A stretch of 64,000 bases of DNA, taken from positions 372,001 through 436,000 of the forward strand of contig NZ_FONX01000001.1 in assembly GCF_900113035.1 (NCBI RefSeq), given 5' to 3'. Below the pieces are notes generated by a model, which was not told the DNA's origin, made no database searches, and saw nothing but the letters and a program-made list of their open reading frames with translations. Origin of the DNA: Paracidovorax wautersii. GTDB lineage: Bacteria > Pseudomonadota > Gammaproteobacteria > Burkholderiales > Burkholderiaceae_C. Positions 18,989-28,470 of the stretch are shown here, piece by piece. Each line of letters starts with the position of its first letter. Positions within the stretch are counted from its first letter, which is position 1. A program made the translations under genes and the position numbers.

Positions 18989-19219
18989 ATGAACACCACC
19001 ATCCTCCCCCTCCCGCCGGAGCATCCCGGCAGCGGCCGTGAGGCAGCCGTGGAAGCGATCACCGCCGCCGACGCACCACCGCCCGCAGCCGACACCGGCG
19101 ATGCGGCGGCCGTGCAGGCCCGCGCCCAGCGCCTGCACTACCTCTTCCGCCGCAGCCTGCAGCATCCCCACGTGCTGAAGAAGGCGCTGTTCATCTATCG
19201 GGAGGTACCGCTTCCATGA
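18989..19219 (+). CDS. Small protein coupled to the HDOD gene
   Basis: A 76-residue product of unknown family: an Ala/Pro-rich acidic N-terminal half, then a basic helical segment QRLHYLFRRSLQHPHVLKKA and a short C-terminal IYREVPLP. Reality is supported by an AAGGA ribosome site about 8 nt before the ATG and by the ATGA overlap of its stop with the HDOD start (19216-19219). It may be an adaptor or regulator of the neighbouring signalling proteins; this is inference from position only. Confidence 0.65.
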   Translation: MNTTILPLPPEHPGSGREAAVEAITAADAPPPAADTGDAAAVQARAQRLHYLFRRSLQHPHVLKKALFIYREVPLP

Positions 19220-20090
19220 CCAGCATTCCCGCCCCCCTCGCGCTGGACCGCGAAGCTCTGGCCCGCGACATCCGCTCGCTGCCGTCCCTGCCCACCGTGG
19301 TGCAGGAACTGATGCAGCTGCTGCGGCAGCAGGAAGTGCCGATCGAGGTCATCTCCAACACCCTGCGGCTGGACCAGGCCCTGTCCGTCAAGGTGCTGCA
19401 GCTGGCCAATTCGCCGCTCTACGGCCTCTCGGGGCGCATCGGCTCGGTGCGTGATGCGATCAACATCCTGGGCCTGCGCCAGCTCGGCGGCCTGGTGATC
19501 GCGGCGGCGCTCACCATGCACTTCGACAAGCTCCACGGCCAGTCGCTGCACATGGATGCGCTCTGGCGCCACTCCATCGGCTGCGCCGTCGCATCGCGCC
19601 ATCTGGCCCTGCTGGCGGGGCTGGACAGCGCAGCGGCCTTCACCGCCGGCCTGCTGCACGACGTAGGCCGCCTGGTGGTCGATAGCCACTACCCCGAGGA
19701 AGCGGCCCAGGCCATCGCCTGGGCCGAGCAGAACGATCTATCGCACCGCGAAGCCGAGTACCTGCTGCTGGGCATAGAGCACACGGAACTCGGCGAATGG
19801 GTGTGCCGCCACTGGCGCTTCGGCAGCGACATCGTGGAAGCGATCGCCGGCCACCACCGCCCGCCGCCGGCCGGCCCGGTGTCGCTGATCGACGTGGTCC
19901 ACGCCGCCGACGCCATCACCCACGCGCTGGACGTGGCCGGCGCCGCCACCGAGGCCGTGCCCGACGTGGACCCCATGGCCTGGGACCGGCTGAACCTGCG
20001 CGAGGGCGACCTGCCGGCCCTGTTCGCCCGCATAGAGAGCGAATTCAACGAACTGCAGTCCCTGCTCAGCCTCTCGAAGGAGACGACGAC

Positions 20091-20094
<4 letters not shown>
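19216..20094 (+). CDS. HDOD domain signalling protein
   Basis: A 292-residue single-domain HDOD protein (HD-related output domain), a family linked to regulatory signalling, often beside histidine kinases and c-di-GMP proteins. Typical segments are LPSLPTVVQELMQLL (18-32), VKVLQLANSPLYGLSGRIGSVRDAI and AAFTAGLLHDVGRLVV. It retains an HD pair, though HDOD domains usually lack hydrolase activity. The start has a GGGAGG site; the stop overlaps the kinase start (ATGA at 20091-20094). Confidence 0.92.
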
Positions 20095-21053
<959 letters not shown>

Positions 21054-21134
21054 GTGCAGCCCTGCGGCAGCGAACGGACCATCACCGCCGCCAGCGCCAG
21101 CACCCGAGACACCACCGAACCCCGCGCAACCGCC

Positions 21135-22502
21135 ATGGACACGACCACACTCCCCCCCGCCGCACCGCAAGCGGGCCAGCCCGATTCGGAAGCCTCCGTA
21201 CCTGCAGCGACCGCGGCCGCCCCGCCCCCCGGCGCAGCCTGGACGGTGCTGTGCGTCGATGACGAACCGAGCATCCTCTCGGCCCTCAAGCGCGTGCTGC
21301 GCTCCGAAGACTGCAAGGTGCTGCAGGCCGGCAGCGGCGCCGAAGCGCTGGAACTGCTGGAGCAGCACCCGGTGGACGTGGTGGTGAGCGACATGCGCAT
21401 GCCCGGCATGGACGGGGCCGAGTTGCTCGCACGGGTGCGGGCGCGCTGGCCGGCCACCTCGCGCATCCTGCTCACCGGCTATGCCGACATGAAGGCCACC
21501 ATCGCGGCCATCAACGAAGGGCAGATCTACCGCTACATCCACAAGCCCTGGGAAGAGAACGAGCTGCGCCTCACGGTGCGCCAGGCCGCCGAGCGCCGCC
21601 TGCTGGAGCGCGAGCGCGACGCGCTGCAGGCGCTGACCCAGTCGCAGAACGAGGAGCTGCGCAGCCTCAACACCGGGCTGGAGCTGCGCGTGCAGGAGCG
21701 CACCACGGAGCTGCGTGAGGCCAACGAACGGCTGCGGCGCAACTACCTCACCAGCATCAAGATCTTCTCCAACCTCATGGAGCTGCGCAGCGGCGTGCTG
21801 GCCGGGCACGGCAAGCGCTGCGCCCACCTGGCGCGCAAGGTGGCCACCGCCATGGGCATGCCCGAAGATTCCGTGCAGGACGTGTTCGTGGCCAGCCTGC
21901 TGCACGACGTGGGCTTCATGGCCCTGCCCGACAGCATCCTGAGCACGCCCGTGGCCAAGCTCTCAGCGCAGGACATGGCGCTCTACCAGCGCCACCCCCT
22001 GCTGGGCGCCCAGTCGTTCATGGCGCTGGACGACCACCAGGCCGTGGCGGCGCTGATCCGCTCGCACCACGAGCGCTTCGACGGCACCGGCTTTCCGGAA
22101 CAGCTCAAGGGCGCGGACATCGAGCTGGGCGCGCGCATCCTGGCCGTGGTGGACACCTATGATGACCTCACGCACGGGCACCTGAGCGGCGCGGCGCTGA
22201 CCGAGGCCGAAGCCCGCACCCTGCTGCAGCGCGGGCGCGGCACCCAGTTCGACCCCGAGGTGCTGGACGTCTTCCTGCACGTCACCCTGGAGGAAAAGCC
22301 CAAGCCCGTGCGCCTGGAGCCCATCGCCCCCGACGACCTGATACCCGGCATGACCCTGGGCAAGGATCTGCTGTCCAAGGAAGGCGTGCTGCTGCTCTCG
22401 GCCGGCCACGTGCTGTCGGCCGACATGATCGGCCGCATCCGCCGGTACGGAAAGACCGAGGGCCTGCACCTGACGCTCGACATCCGGATGCCCCCCGAAT
22501 GA
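21135..22502 (+). CDS. REC-HD-GYP response regulator
   Basis: A 455-residue two-domain regulator. The receiver covers about residues 35-150 (LCVDDEPSILSALKRVL, acceptor D in VVSDMRMPGMDG, LTGYAD, IHKPWEENEL), followed by a coiled-coil linker and an HD-GYP domain at about 210-380 (LLHDVGFMALPD; HHERFDGTGFPEQLKG), with a C-terminal extension. HD-GYP proteins hydrolyse c-di-GMP; here the GYP triad reads GFP, and activity is plausible but unproven. The ATG at 21135 is preferred; a GTG at 21054 directly abutting the kinase stop (TGAGTG) would add 27 residues and couple translation. Neither has an obvious ribosome site. Confidence 0.9.
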   Translation: MDTTTLPPAAPQAGQPDSEASVPAATAAAPPPGAAWTVLCVDDEPSILSALKRVLRSEDCKVLQAGSGAEALELLEQHPVDVVVSDMRMPGMDGAELLARVRARWPATSRILLTGYADMKATIAAINEGQIYRYIHKPWEENELRLTVRQAAERRLLERERDALQALTQSQNEELRSLNTGLELRVQERTTELREANERLRRNYLTSIKIFSNLMELRSGVLAGHGKRCAHLARKVATAMGMPEDSVQDVFVASLLHDVGFMALPDSILSTPVAKLSAQDMALYQRHPLLGAQSFMALDDHQAVAALIRSHHERFDGTGFPEQLKGADIELGARILAVVDTYDDLTHGHLSGAALTEAEARTLLQRGRGTQFDPEVLDVFLHVTLEEKPKPVRLEPIAPDDLIPGMTLGKDLLSKEGVLLLSAGHVLSADMIGRIRRYGKTEGLHLTLDIRMPPE

Positions 22503-22605
22503 GCGCCTGCGGCTGCCGTCCCCGCGCCCTCCCGAGGGCCCTGGCGGCGGTGCCGGCGCCATGGGCTGCAGGGCGGCGCGCGGGCCCTGCATCCGCGGGC
22601 AAAAA

Positions 22606-22653
22606 GCTATTCATTTGATAGCAAAACACCAAGGCATATCAAGCGCTGGCGGC
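22606..22653 (+). repeat. Dispersed GCTAT-N7-ATAGC repeat, copy A
   Basis: GCTAT (22606-22610) and ATAGC (22618-22622) with a 7-nt spacer, followed by AAGCGCT at 22641-22647 in the position expected for the family. It lies between the signalling operon and eptA. Confidence 0.7.
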
Positions 22654-22723
22654 ACATCAGGCCTGATTTCTGGAAAGAGGCAGCAGGCCCATGGCCCACT
22701 CGCTCACAAAAAGTCAAAAGATT

Positions 22724-22740
22724 CTTAATGCAGAGTTAAG
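22724..22740 (+). promoter_or_regulatory. PmrA-type response regulator box upstream of eptA
   Basis: CTTAAT-N5-GTTAAG at 22724-22740, one base from the PmrA/BasR direct repeat (C/T)TTAA(G/T)-N5-(C/T)TTAA(G/T). It lies 25 bp before the eptA ATG. GACAAT at 22751-22756 could be the -10, giving a very short or absent leader. Confidence 0.72.
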
Positions 22741-22764
22741 CGCCCGGCACGACAATCGCGCCCC

Positions 22765-24498
22765 ATGCGCCTGATACCGCCTTTTCTCGCGCTGCAATCG
22801 GCCGTGCCCGCTTCGTCGCGCAACGGCAATGCAGCTCCTGCAGCCTCCTCCCCCACCGTCCACCCCGCCCGCCTGATCGTGCTGATCAGCCTGTGGCTGG
22901 CCACGGCCTGCAACCTGCCCCTGTGGCGCGCCGTGATCGACCTGCCGGGCGGCATGAGCCTGCAGCGCGCGGGCTTCCTGGCCGCCTTCATGGTCATCGT
23001 GGCCGCCGGCACCGCCGCCGTGCTGGCCCTGCTGGCCTGGGGCCGCGCCGTCAAGCCGGTGCTGATCTTCGCGGTGCTGGCAGCGGCCTTCGGGGCCTAC
23101 TTCATGCTGGCCTACGGCATCGTGATCGACGCCAGCATGCTGGCCAACGTGCTGCAGACCGACGCGCGCGAAGCCACCAGCCTCTTCACGCCGCGCCTGC
23201 CCATCACCGTGGCGGCGCTGTCGGTGCCCGCCATCTGGTGGCTGCTGCGCCAGCGGGTCACGCGGCTCTCGTGGCTGCGCCTGGCCCTGCACCAGGTGCT
23301 GCTGATCGTGGGCAGCACGGCGGTGGCCGCGCTGATGCTGCTGTGGGTGTTCCAGCCCTTCGCCTCCACCATGCGCAACCACACGCAGCTGCGCTACATG
23401 ATCAACCCGCTCAACAGCTTCTACGCCGTGGGCAACCTGGCGGCCCAGCCCTTCCGGCAGGACCGCGGCCCGCTGCAGCCCGTGGGCGCCGACGCCCGCC
23501 TGGGCGCGAGCTACACCGCGCAGGCCAAGCCGCCGCTGCTGGTGCTGGTGCTGGGCGAGACGGGCCGCAGCGGCAACTTCGCGCTCAACGGCTACGGCCG
23601 GCCCACCACGCCGCTGCTGTCCGCACGCGACGACCTGGTGACGGCCCGCGATGCCTGGTCCTGCGGCACCAGCACCGCCACCTCGGTGCCGTGCATGTAT
23701 TCGCACCTGGGCAAGGAAGCCTACGAATCGCGCAAGGGCCGCTACGAAAGCCTGATCGACGTGCTGCACCATGCGGGCCTGGCCGTGCTGTGGGTGGACA
23801 ACCAGGGCGGCTGCAAGGGCGTGTGCGACCGCATCGGCGAGACCAACACGTCGTCCGCCAACGTGCCGGGCCTGTGCCCCGACGGCGAATGCCTGGACAT
23901 GGTGATGCTCAAGGACCTGGACAAGCGCATCGCCGCCCTGCCCGCCGAACAGCGCGCCCGCGGCACGGTGGTGGTGCTGCACCAGATCGGCAGCCACGGC
24001 CCCGCGTATTTCCGCCGCTCCGCGCCGGACCGCAAGCCGTTCCAGCCCGAATGCAAGTCGGTCAACCTGCAGGAATGCAGCAAGGAAGAACTCTGGAACG
24101 CCTACGACAACAGCATCGTGGAAACCGACTACTTCCTGAACGAAACCATCCGCTGGCTGCAGTCGCATGCCGACACCGCGCAGACCTCGATGATCTACGT
24201 GGCCGACCACGGCGAATCGCTGGGCGAGAACAACATCTACCTGCACGGCATGCCCTACTCCATCGCGCCCGACGTGCAAAAGCACGTGGCCTGGATCACC
24301 TGGGTCTCGCCCGCCATGGAGCAGCGCCGCGGCCTGACCACGGCCTGCATGCGCTCGGCCATGGGCGACAAGCACATCACGCACGACAACTATTTCCACT
24401 CGGTGCTGGGCCTGCTGGATGTGCAGACGGGGGTGTACAAGCCCCAGCTCGACCTGTTCAACGGCTGCGAAGGCAAGGCGCCGCAGGCCAAGGGATAG
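22765..24498 (+). CDS. eptA: Lipid A phosphoethanolamine transferase
   Basis: An inner-membrane enzyme transferring phosphoethanolamine from phosphatidylethanolamine to lipid A, lowering surface charge and polymyxin binding (EptA/PmrC/MCR family). It has 577 residues. About five helices span residues 35-210, then a periplasmic sulfatase-like domain. E265 (LGETGRSGNF) and the DH of YVADHGESLGENN are metal ligands; T304 in SCGTSTATSVPCM is the predicted nucleophile, between the C300/C310 disulfide pair. Further paired cysteines match the family. The N-terminus is extended by an Ala/Ser-rich stretch. Regulation by a PmrAB-like system is suggested by the upstream box; no such system is in the window. 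Confidence 0.95.
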   Translation: MRLIPPFLALQSAVPASSRNGNAAPAASSPTVHPARLIVLISLWLATACNLPLWRAVIDLPGGMSLQRAGFLAAFMVIVAAGTAAVLALLAWGRAVKPVLIFAVLAAAFGAYFMLAYGIVIDASMLANVLQTDAREATSLFTPRLPITVAALSVPAIWWLLRQRVTRLSWLRLALHQVLLIVGSTAVAALMLLWVFQPFASTMRNHTQLRYMINPLNSFYAVGNLAAQPFRQDRGPLQPVGADARLGASYTAQAKPPLLVLVLGETGRSGNFALNGYGRPTTPLLSARDDLVTARDAWSCGTSTATSVPCMYSHLGKEAYESRKGRYESLIDVLHHAGLAVLWVDNQGGCKGVCDRIGETNTSSANVPGLCPDGECLDMVMLKDLDKRIAALPAEQRARGTVVVLHQIGSHGPAYFRRSAPDRKPFQPECKSVNLQECSKEELWNAYDNSIVETDYFLNETIRWLQSHADTAQTSMIYVADHGESLGENNIYLHGMPYSIAPDVQKHVAWITWVSPAMEQRRGLTTACMRSAMGDKHITHDNYFHSVLGLLDVQTGVYKPQLDLFNGCEGKAPQAKG

Positions 24499-24569
24499 CG
24501 ACCCGAACGGCATGCAGCGCACCCGAGGCCCTGGCGCCTTGTGTGCCTTGATTCGGAATGGCCGCCAGC

Positions 24570-25013
24570 TCAACTCAGGGCTTGCGAACGGCGCCCGGAC
24601 ACCTTCGGCACTGCCGCGGCGGGCTTCATCCGTCCTGCGGCCGCCACCTTGAGCAGCCGCTGGAATGTCGGGCATTGCGCATGGCTCGGCGCGGGGCATG
24701 CAGCGGCATGGCGCAGCCCCTGGCTCATCGCGCGGAGACGCTTTATGGTCGCGTCGATTGCGTCGGCCTTCGCCGAGAGCAGCGCGCGATCCACCTGCAC
24801 GGCACCACCGGGCGAGAGCATGGCTTGGATTTCGTCCAGCGAGAGGCTCCCGGCCTGGCCCAGGGCGATCAGCGCGAGCTGATCGAGCACGTCTGGCGCG
24901 AAGTGCCGCCGGCCACCGGCCGCACGGGTGGCCGCGATGAGCCCCTTCTTCTCGTAGAACCGCAGGGTGGAAGCTGGCACGCCGCTGCGCCTGGCGACTT
25001 CGGAAATATCCAT
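24570..25013 (-). CDS. MerR-family regulator
   Basis: A 147-residue activator. The N-terminal winged helix is MDISEVARRSGVPASTLRFYEKKGLI with R/HF wing GGRRHFAPDVLDQLALI, then a dimerisation helix and a C-terminal effector segment with two cysteines (AACPAPSHAQCPTF). It is not a SoxR-type CxxCxxC cluster. The start has an AAGGGG site. Divergent from the DUF2938 gene, whose promoter has MerR geometry, so that gene is the likely target. The inducer is unknown. Confidence 0.9.
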   Translation of the reverse strand: MDISEVARRSGVPASTLRFYEKKGLIAATRAAGGRRHFAPDVLDQLALIALGQAGSLSLDEIQAMLSPGGAVQVDRALLSAKADAIDATIKRLRAMSQGLRHAAACPAPSHAQCPTFQRLLKVAAAGRMKPAAAVPKVSGRRSQALS

Positions 25014-25023
25014 CGGCGACCCC

Positions 25024-25054
25024 TTGACTTGAAGTTGACTTCAACTTCTACCAT
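25024..25054 (+). promoter_or_regulatory. MerR-type promoter with 19-bp spacer
   Basis: TTGACT (-35, 25024-25029) and TACCAT (-10, 25049-25054) are separated by 19 bp instead of 17. The spacer is centred on the palindrome TTGAAGT-TG-ACTTCAA (25029-25044). This is the signature of promoters that a MerR regulator underwinds to activate, pointing at the DUF2938 gene. Confidence 0.82.
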
Positions 25055-25095
25055 GCCTTCGGCCATTCGGTGAAGACCATCGCAAAGGAGTAGGT

Positions 25096-25578
25096 ATGGC
25101 ATGGATGGATGTGGCAAAAGTGGTGCTGATCGGGATCGGCGCCACCGCCGTCATGGATGTGTGGTCGCTGGCCCTCAGGCGCCTGGGCGTGCCCACGCTC
25201 GACTACGCCCTGGTCGGGCGCTGGGTGGGGCATATGCGCCAGGGCAGGTTCGCGCATGCGGGCATCGGCAAAGCGGCGCCGGTAGCGGGCGAACGGCCGC
25301 TGGGCTGGGCGGTTCACTACGCCACCGGCATCGCTTTCGCGGCGCTGCTGGTGGCCGTGCAGGGCTGGGGCTGGCTGCACGCCCCGACCTGGGGGCCTGC
25401 AGTGGCAGTGGGCCTGGCGACCGTCCTCGTGCCGATGTGCGTCATGCAGCCCGCGTTGGGCGCAGGGTTCGCGGCGTCGAAGACGCCCACGCCGTGGAGG
25501 AACCGCCTGCGCAGCCTGATGACGCATGCGGTCTTCGGAACGGGGCTCTATCTTTCGGGCGAACTGGTCGCGATGTAG
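25096..25578 (+). CDS. DUF2938 family membrane protein
   Basis: A 160-residue integral membrane protein with about four predicted helices (7-23, 75-92, 101-121, 140-158). Motifs ATAVMDVWSLALRRLGVPTLDYALVGRW and GWAVHYATGIAFAALL fit the DUF2938 family, whose function is unknown. AAGGAG precedes the ATG. It is the presumed target of the divergent MerR regulator, so it is inducible, possibly part of a stress or efflux response. Confidence 0.85.
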   Translation: MAWMDVAKVVLIGIGATAVMDVWSLALRRLGVPTLDYALVGRWVGHMRQGRFAHAGIGKAAPVAGERPLGWAVHYATGIAFAALLVAVQGWGWLHAPTWGPAVAVGLATVLVPMCVMQPALGAGFAASKTPTPWRNRLRSLMTHAVFGTGLYLSGELVAM

Positions 25579-25779
25579 GGCGCCTGACGATGAGGGCGGC
25601 CAGCCCGGCACCGGCACCGACAAGGGCCCGGACCGCTCGGACGGCGCCATGCCCCAGGCACTGCAGCCTGAAGCTGCCAGCCCACCAAGCCTTCCTGCCA
25701 CGGCCATGGGCCCGAGCGAACCCGGCAGCGGGCAGGCTTCATAGCCCGAGCCGAGGCCCGGTTCAATCAAACCCTCAGC

Positions 25780-27252
25780 TCAGTCCAGCTGGCCCTGGCA
25801 GAGGTACTTGGTGTGCAGGTAGTCGTCCAGGCCGTGGGTCGAGCCCTCGCGGCCGTAGCCCGATTCCTTCACGCCGCCGAAGGGTGCGGCTTCGGCGGCC
25901 AGCGCGCCTTCGTTGATGCCGACGATGCCGGTTTCCAGCAGGCCCGCCACGCGCCAGATGCGGCGCACGTTCTGGCTGTAGAAGTAGGCGGCGAGGCCGA
26001 AGGGCGTGTCGTTGGCCGCGGCGATCACCTCGGCCTCGTCGTTGAACACGGTGAGCGGTGCCACGGGGCCGAAGGTCTCTTCGCAGGCGCAGGCCATCTC
26101 GGCATTGGCGCCGGCCAGCACCGTGGGGGCGTAGTAGTTCGGGCCCAGCTCGGTCAGGCGCTTGCCGCCGGCCAGCACCTTGGCGCCCTTGGCGACTGCG
26201 TCGTTGATGTGGCGCTCGATCTTCTCGACGGCGCGGTCGTTGATCATGGGGCCGATCTGCGAGGCCGGGTCGCTGGCGGGGCCCACCTTCAGCGCGCTCA
26301 CGCGGGCCGCCAGCTTGGTGGCGAAGGCGTCGTACACCGAGGCGTGCACGAACACGCGGTTCGGGCTCACGCAGGTCTGGCCGCCGTTGCGGAACTTGGC
26401 GGCCATGAAGCCATCGACGGCGGCGTCCACGTCGGCATCGTCGAACACGATGAAGGGTGCGTTGCCGCCCAGCTCCAGCGAGAGCTTCTTGAGCGTGGCG
26501 GCCGAGCGCTGCGCCAGGTGCTTGCCCACGGGCGTGGAGCCGGTGAAGGTGATCTTGCGCACGCGGCCGTCGTCCAGCCACACGTCGGCGACTTCGGGCG
26601 TCTTCTGGCGCGAGGCGGTGACGATGTTCAGCACGCCGGCGGGCACGCCCGCCTCATGGGCCAGCAGCACCAGGGCGAGCGACGTGAGCGGCGTGTCTTC
26701 GGCGGGCTTGCAGACCACCGTGCAGCCGGCGGCCAGGGCCGGGGCGATCTTGCGGGCGATCATGGCGGCGGGGAAGTTCCACGGCGTGATGGCGGCGACC
26801 ACGCCCACGGGTTCCTTGAGCGCGAACATGCGGCGGCCCGGCACGGGCGCGGGAATGATCTCGCCGTTCATGCGCGTGGCTTCTTCGCCGAACCATTCGA
26901 TGTAGCTGGCGGCATAGGCGACTTCGCCCTTGCCTTCGGCCAGGGGCTTGCCCTGCTCCATGGAGATCAGCCGGCCCAGGTCTTCGGTGTGGGCCACGAC
27001 CAGGTCGTTCCAGCGCTTGATGATGGCCGCGCGCTGCTTGGCGGGCACCTGGCGCCAGCTGGGGAAGGCGGCGTGGGCGGCGTCGAGCGCGGCACGGGCT
27101 TCGGCCGCGCCGGAGTCCGGCACGTGGGTGATGACGGCGCCGGTGGCCGGGTTGGTCACGGGCAGCAGTGCGCCGGCGGGGCCGGGCTGCCACTGGCCGG
27201 CGATGAAGTTGGCGCTACGAATCAGATCGGTGCGGGTGAGGGTCAGGGACAT
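25780..27252 (-). CDS. gabD: NAD(P)-dependent succinate-semialdehyde dehydrogenase
   Basis: Aldehyde dehydrogenase superfamily, 490 residues, oxidising succinate semialdehyde (or glutarate semialdehyde) to the acid. TPWNFPAAMIARKIAPALAAGCTVV and FTGSTPVGKHL form the cofactor site. The catalytic Glu lies in LELGGNAP and the nucleophile Cys in GGQTCVSPNR. The C-terminal GVKESGYGREGSTHGLDDYLHTKYLC is GabD-like. The ATG at 27250-27252 has GAGAAG upstream; a TTG four codons earlier is less likely. Last gene of the leftward catabolic cluster. Confidence 0.92.
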   Translation of the reverse strand: MSLTLTRTDLIRSANFIAGQWQPGPAGALLPVTNPATGAVITHVPDSGAAEARAALDAAHAAFPSWRQVPAKQRAAIIKRWNDLVVAHTEDLGRLISMEQGKPLAEGKGEVAYAASYIEWFGEEATRMNGEIIPAPVPGRRMFALKEPVGVVAAITPWNFPAAMIARKIAPALAAGCTVVCKPAEDTPLTSLALVLLAHEAGVPAGVLNIVTASRQKTPEVADVWLDDGRVRKITFTGSTPVGKHLAQRSAATLKKLSLELGGNAPFIVFDDADVDAAVDGFMAAKFRNGGQTCVSPNRVFVHASVYDAFATKLAARVSALKVGPASDPASQIGPMINDRAVEKIERHINDAVAKGAKVLAGGKRLTELGPNYYAPTVLAGANAEMACACEETFGPVAPLTVFNDEAEVIAAANDTPFGLAAYFYSQNVRRIWRVAGLLETGIVGINEGALAAEAAPFGGVKESGYGREGSTHGLDDYLHTKYLCQGQLD

Positions 27253-27272
27253 GGTGCTTCTCAAGTGAAAAG

Positions 27273-27321
27273 GGCTGACAGCGCTTGTATTTCAAGCGCC
27301 ATCAGCTATAGAAAACATAGC
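27273..27321 (-). repeat. Dispersed GCTAT-N7-ATAGC repeat, copy B
   Basis: GCTAT/ATAGC arms (27305-27309, 27317-27321) with 7-nt spacer, plus GCGCTTG/CAAGCGC inverted repeat (27281-27287, 27293-27299). It lies in the 103-bp gap between the tartrate-dehydrogenase gene and gabD. Confidence 0.75.
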
Positions 27322-27355
27322 AATCTGGGCAGATGGGCCAGATGGGGCCGGTGGC

Positions 27356-28444
27356 TCAGGCCGCCGCGACCAGGGCCGCGATGGCCTCGCCGACCTGGGT
27401 GGTATTGGCCGTGCCGCCCAGATCCGGCGTGCGCGGCCCGCTCTTGATCACCTCCTCGATCGCCGCCACGATGGCGTCGTGCGCCTGGCGCCCCGCGCCC
27501 TGGCCCTGCGTGAGGAAGTCCAGCATCAGCGCCCCCGACCAGATCATGGCGATCGGGTTGGCGATGTTCTTGCCGTAGATGTCCGGCGCCGAGCCGTGCA
27601 CCGGTTCGAACAGGCTGGGGAACGTGCGCTCGGGGTTGAGGTTGGCCGACGGTGCCAGGCCGATGGTGCCGGTGGTCGCCGGCCCCAGGTCCGAGAGGAT
27701 GTCGCCGAAGAGGTTGGTGGCGGCCACCACGTCGAAGCGCCCGGGCTGCAGCACGAAGCGCGCGGTGAGGATGTCGATGTGCTGCTTGTCCAGCGTCACC
27801 TCGGGGTAGTCCTGTGCGACGGCGTCGGCGCGCTGGTCCCACCAGGGCATGCTGATGGCGATGCCGTTGCTCTTGGTGGCGAGGGTCACGTGCTTCCTGG
27901 CGCGGCTCTGGGCCAGGTCGAAGGCGAACTTCAGCAGCCGCTCGGCGCCCTTGCGCGAATAGACCGATTCCTGGATCACGATCTCGCGGTCGGTGCCCTC
28001 GTACATGATGCCGCCCAGCGACGTGTATTCGCCTTCGGTGTTCTCGCGCACGACGAAGTAGTCGATGTCGCCGGGCTTGCGGCCTGCCAGCGGGCAGGGC
28101 ACGCCTTCGAAGAGGCGCACGGGGCGCAGGTTGATGTACTGGTCGAACTCGCGGCGGAACTTCAGCAGCGAGCCCCAGAGCGAGACGTGGTCGGGCACGG
28201 TGGCCGGCCAGCCCACGGCGCCGAAGTAGATCGCATCGAAGCCCTTGAGCTGGGCCTTCCAGTCGTCCGGCATCATCTGGCCGTGCGCGGCGTAGTAGTC
28301 GCAGCTCGCCCATTCGATGGTGTGGCATTCCAGCTCGAAGCCGAAGCGTTCGGCGGCGGCCTGGATCACGCGCATCCCTTCGGGCATGACCTCCTTGCCG
28401 ATGCCGTCGCCGGCGATGACTGCGATACGGAAGATGGGATTCAT
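27356..28444 (-). CDS. ttuC: Tartrate / D-malate dehydrogenase family enzyme
   Basis: Beta-decarboxylating dehydrogenase of the IPMDH/IDH superfamily, 362 residues, most like TtuC/DmlA, which act on tartrate and D-malate. IAVIAGDGIGKEVMPEGMRV at the N-terminus, the YFVVRENTEGEYTSLGG substrate helix, the ATNLFGDILSDLGPATTGTIGLAPSANLNP metal site and EPVHGSAPDIYGKNIANP the NAD site. The YTSLGG variant differs from isopropylmalate dehydrogenase. Start ATG with GGAACCTCC-like context. It ends 103 bp before gabD and starts 26 bp after the ABC ATPase gene. Confidence 0.88.
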   Translation of the reverse strand: MNPIFRIAVIAGDGIGKEVMPEGMRVIQAAAERFGFELECHTIEWASCDYYAAHGQMMPDDWKAQLKGFDAIYFGAVGWPATVPDHVSLWGSLLKFRREFDQYINLRPVRLFEGVPCPLAGRKPGDIDYFVVRENTEGEYTSLGGIMYEGTDREIVIQESVYSRKGAERLLKFAFDLAQSRARKHVTLATKSNGIAISMPWWDQRADAVAQDYPEVTLDKQHIDILTARFVLQPGRFDVVAATNLFGDILSDLGPATTGTIGLAPSANLNPERTFPSLFEPVHGSAPDIYGKNIANPIAMIWSGALMLDFLTQGQGAGRQAHDAIVAAIEEVIKSGPRTPDLGGTANTTQVGEAIAALVAAA

Positions 28445-28470
28445 GGAGGTTCCTTAAAGGGATGAGGAGG

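Noticed and set aside
15778-19095. 1105-codon minus-strand open frame antisense to the hybrid signalling gene
   Set aside because: Composition is typical of the complement of a high-GC gene and no domain is recognisable, whereas the plus strand shows PAS, EAL-like and REC motifs.
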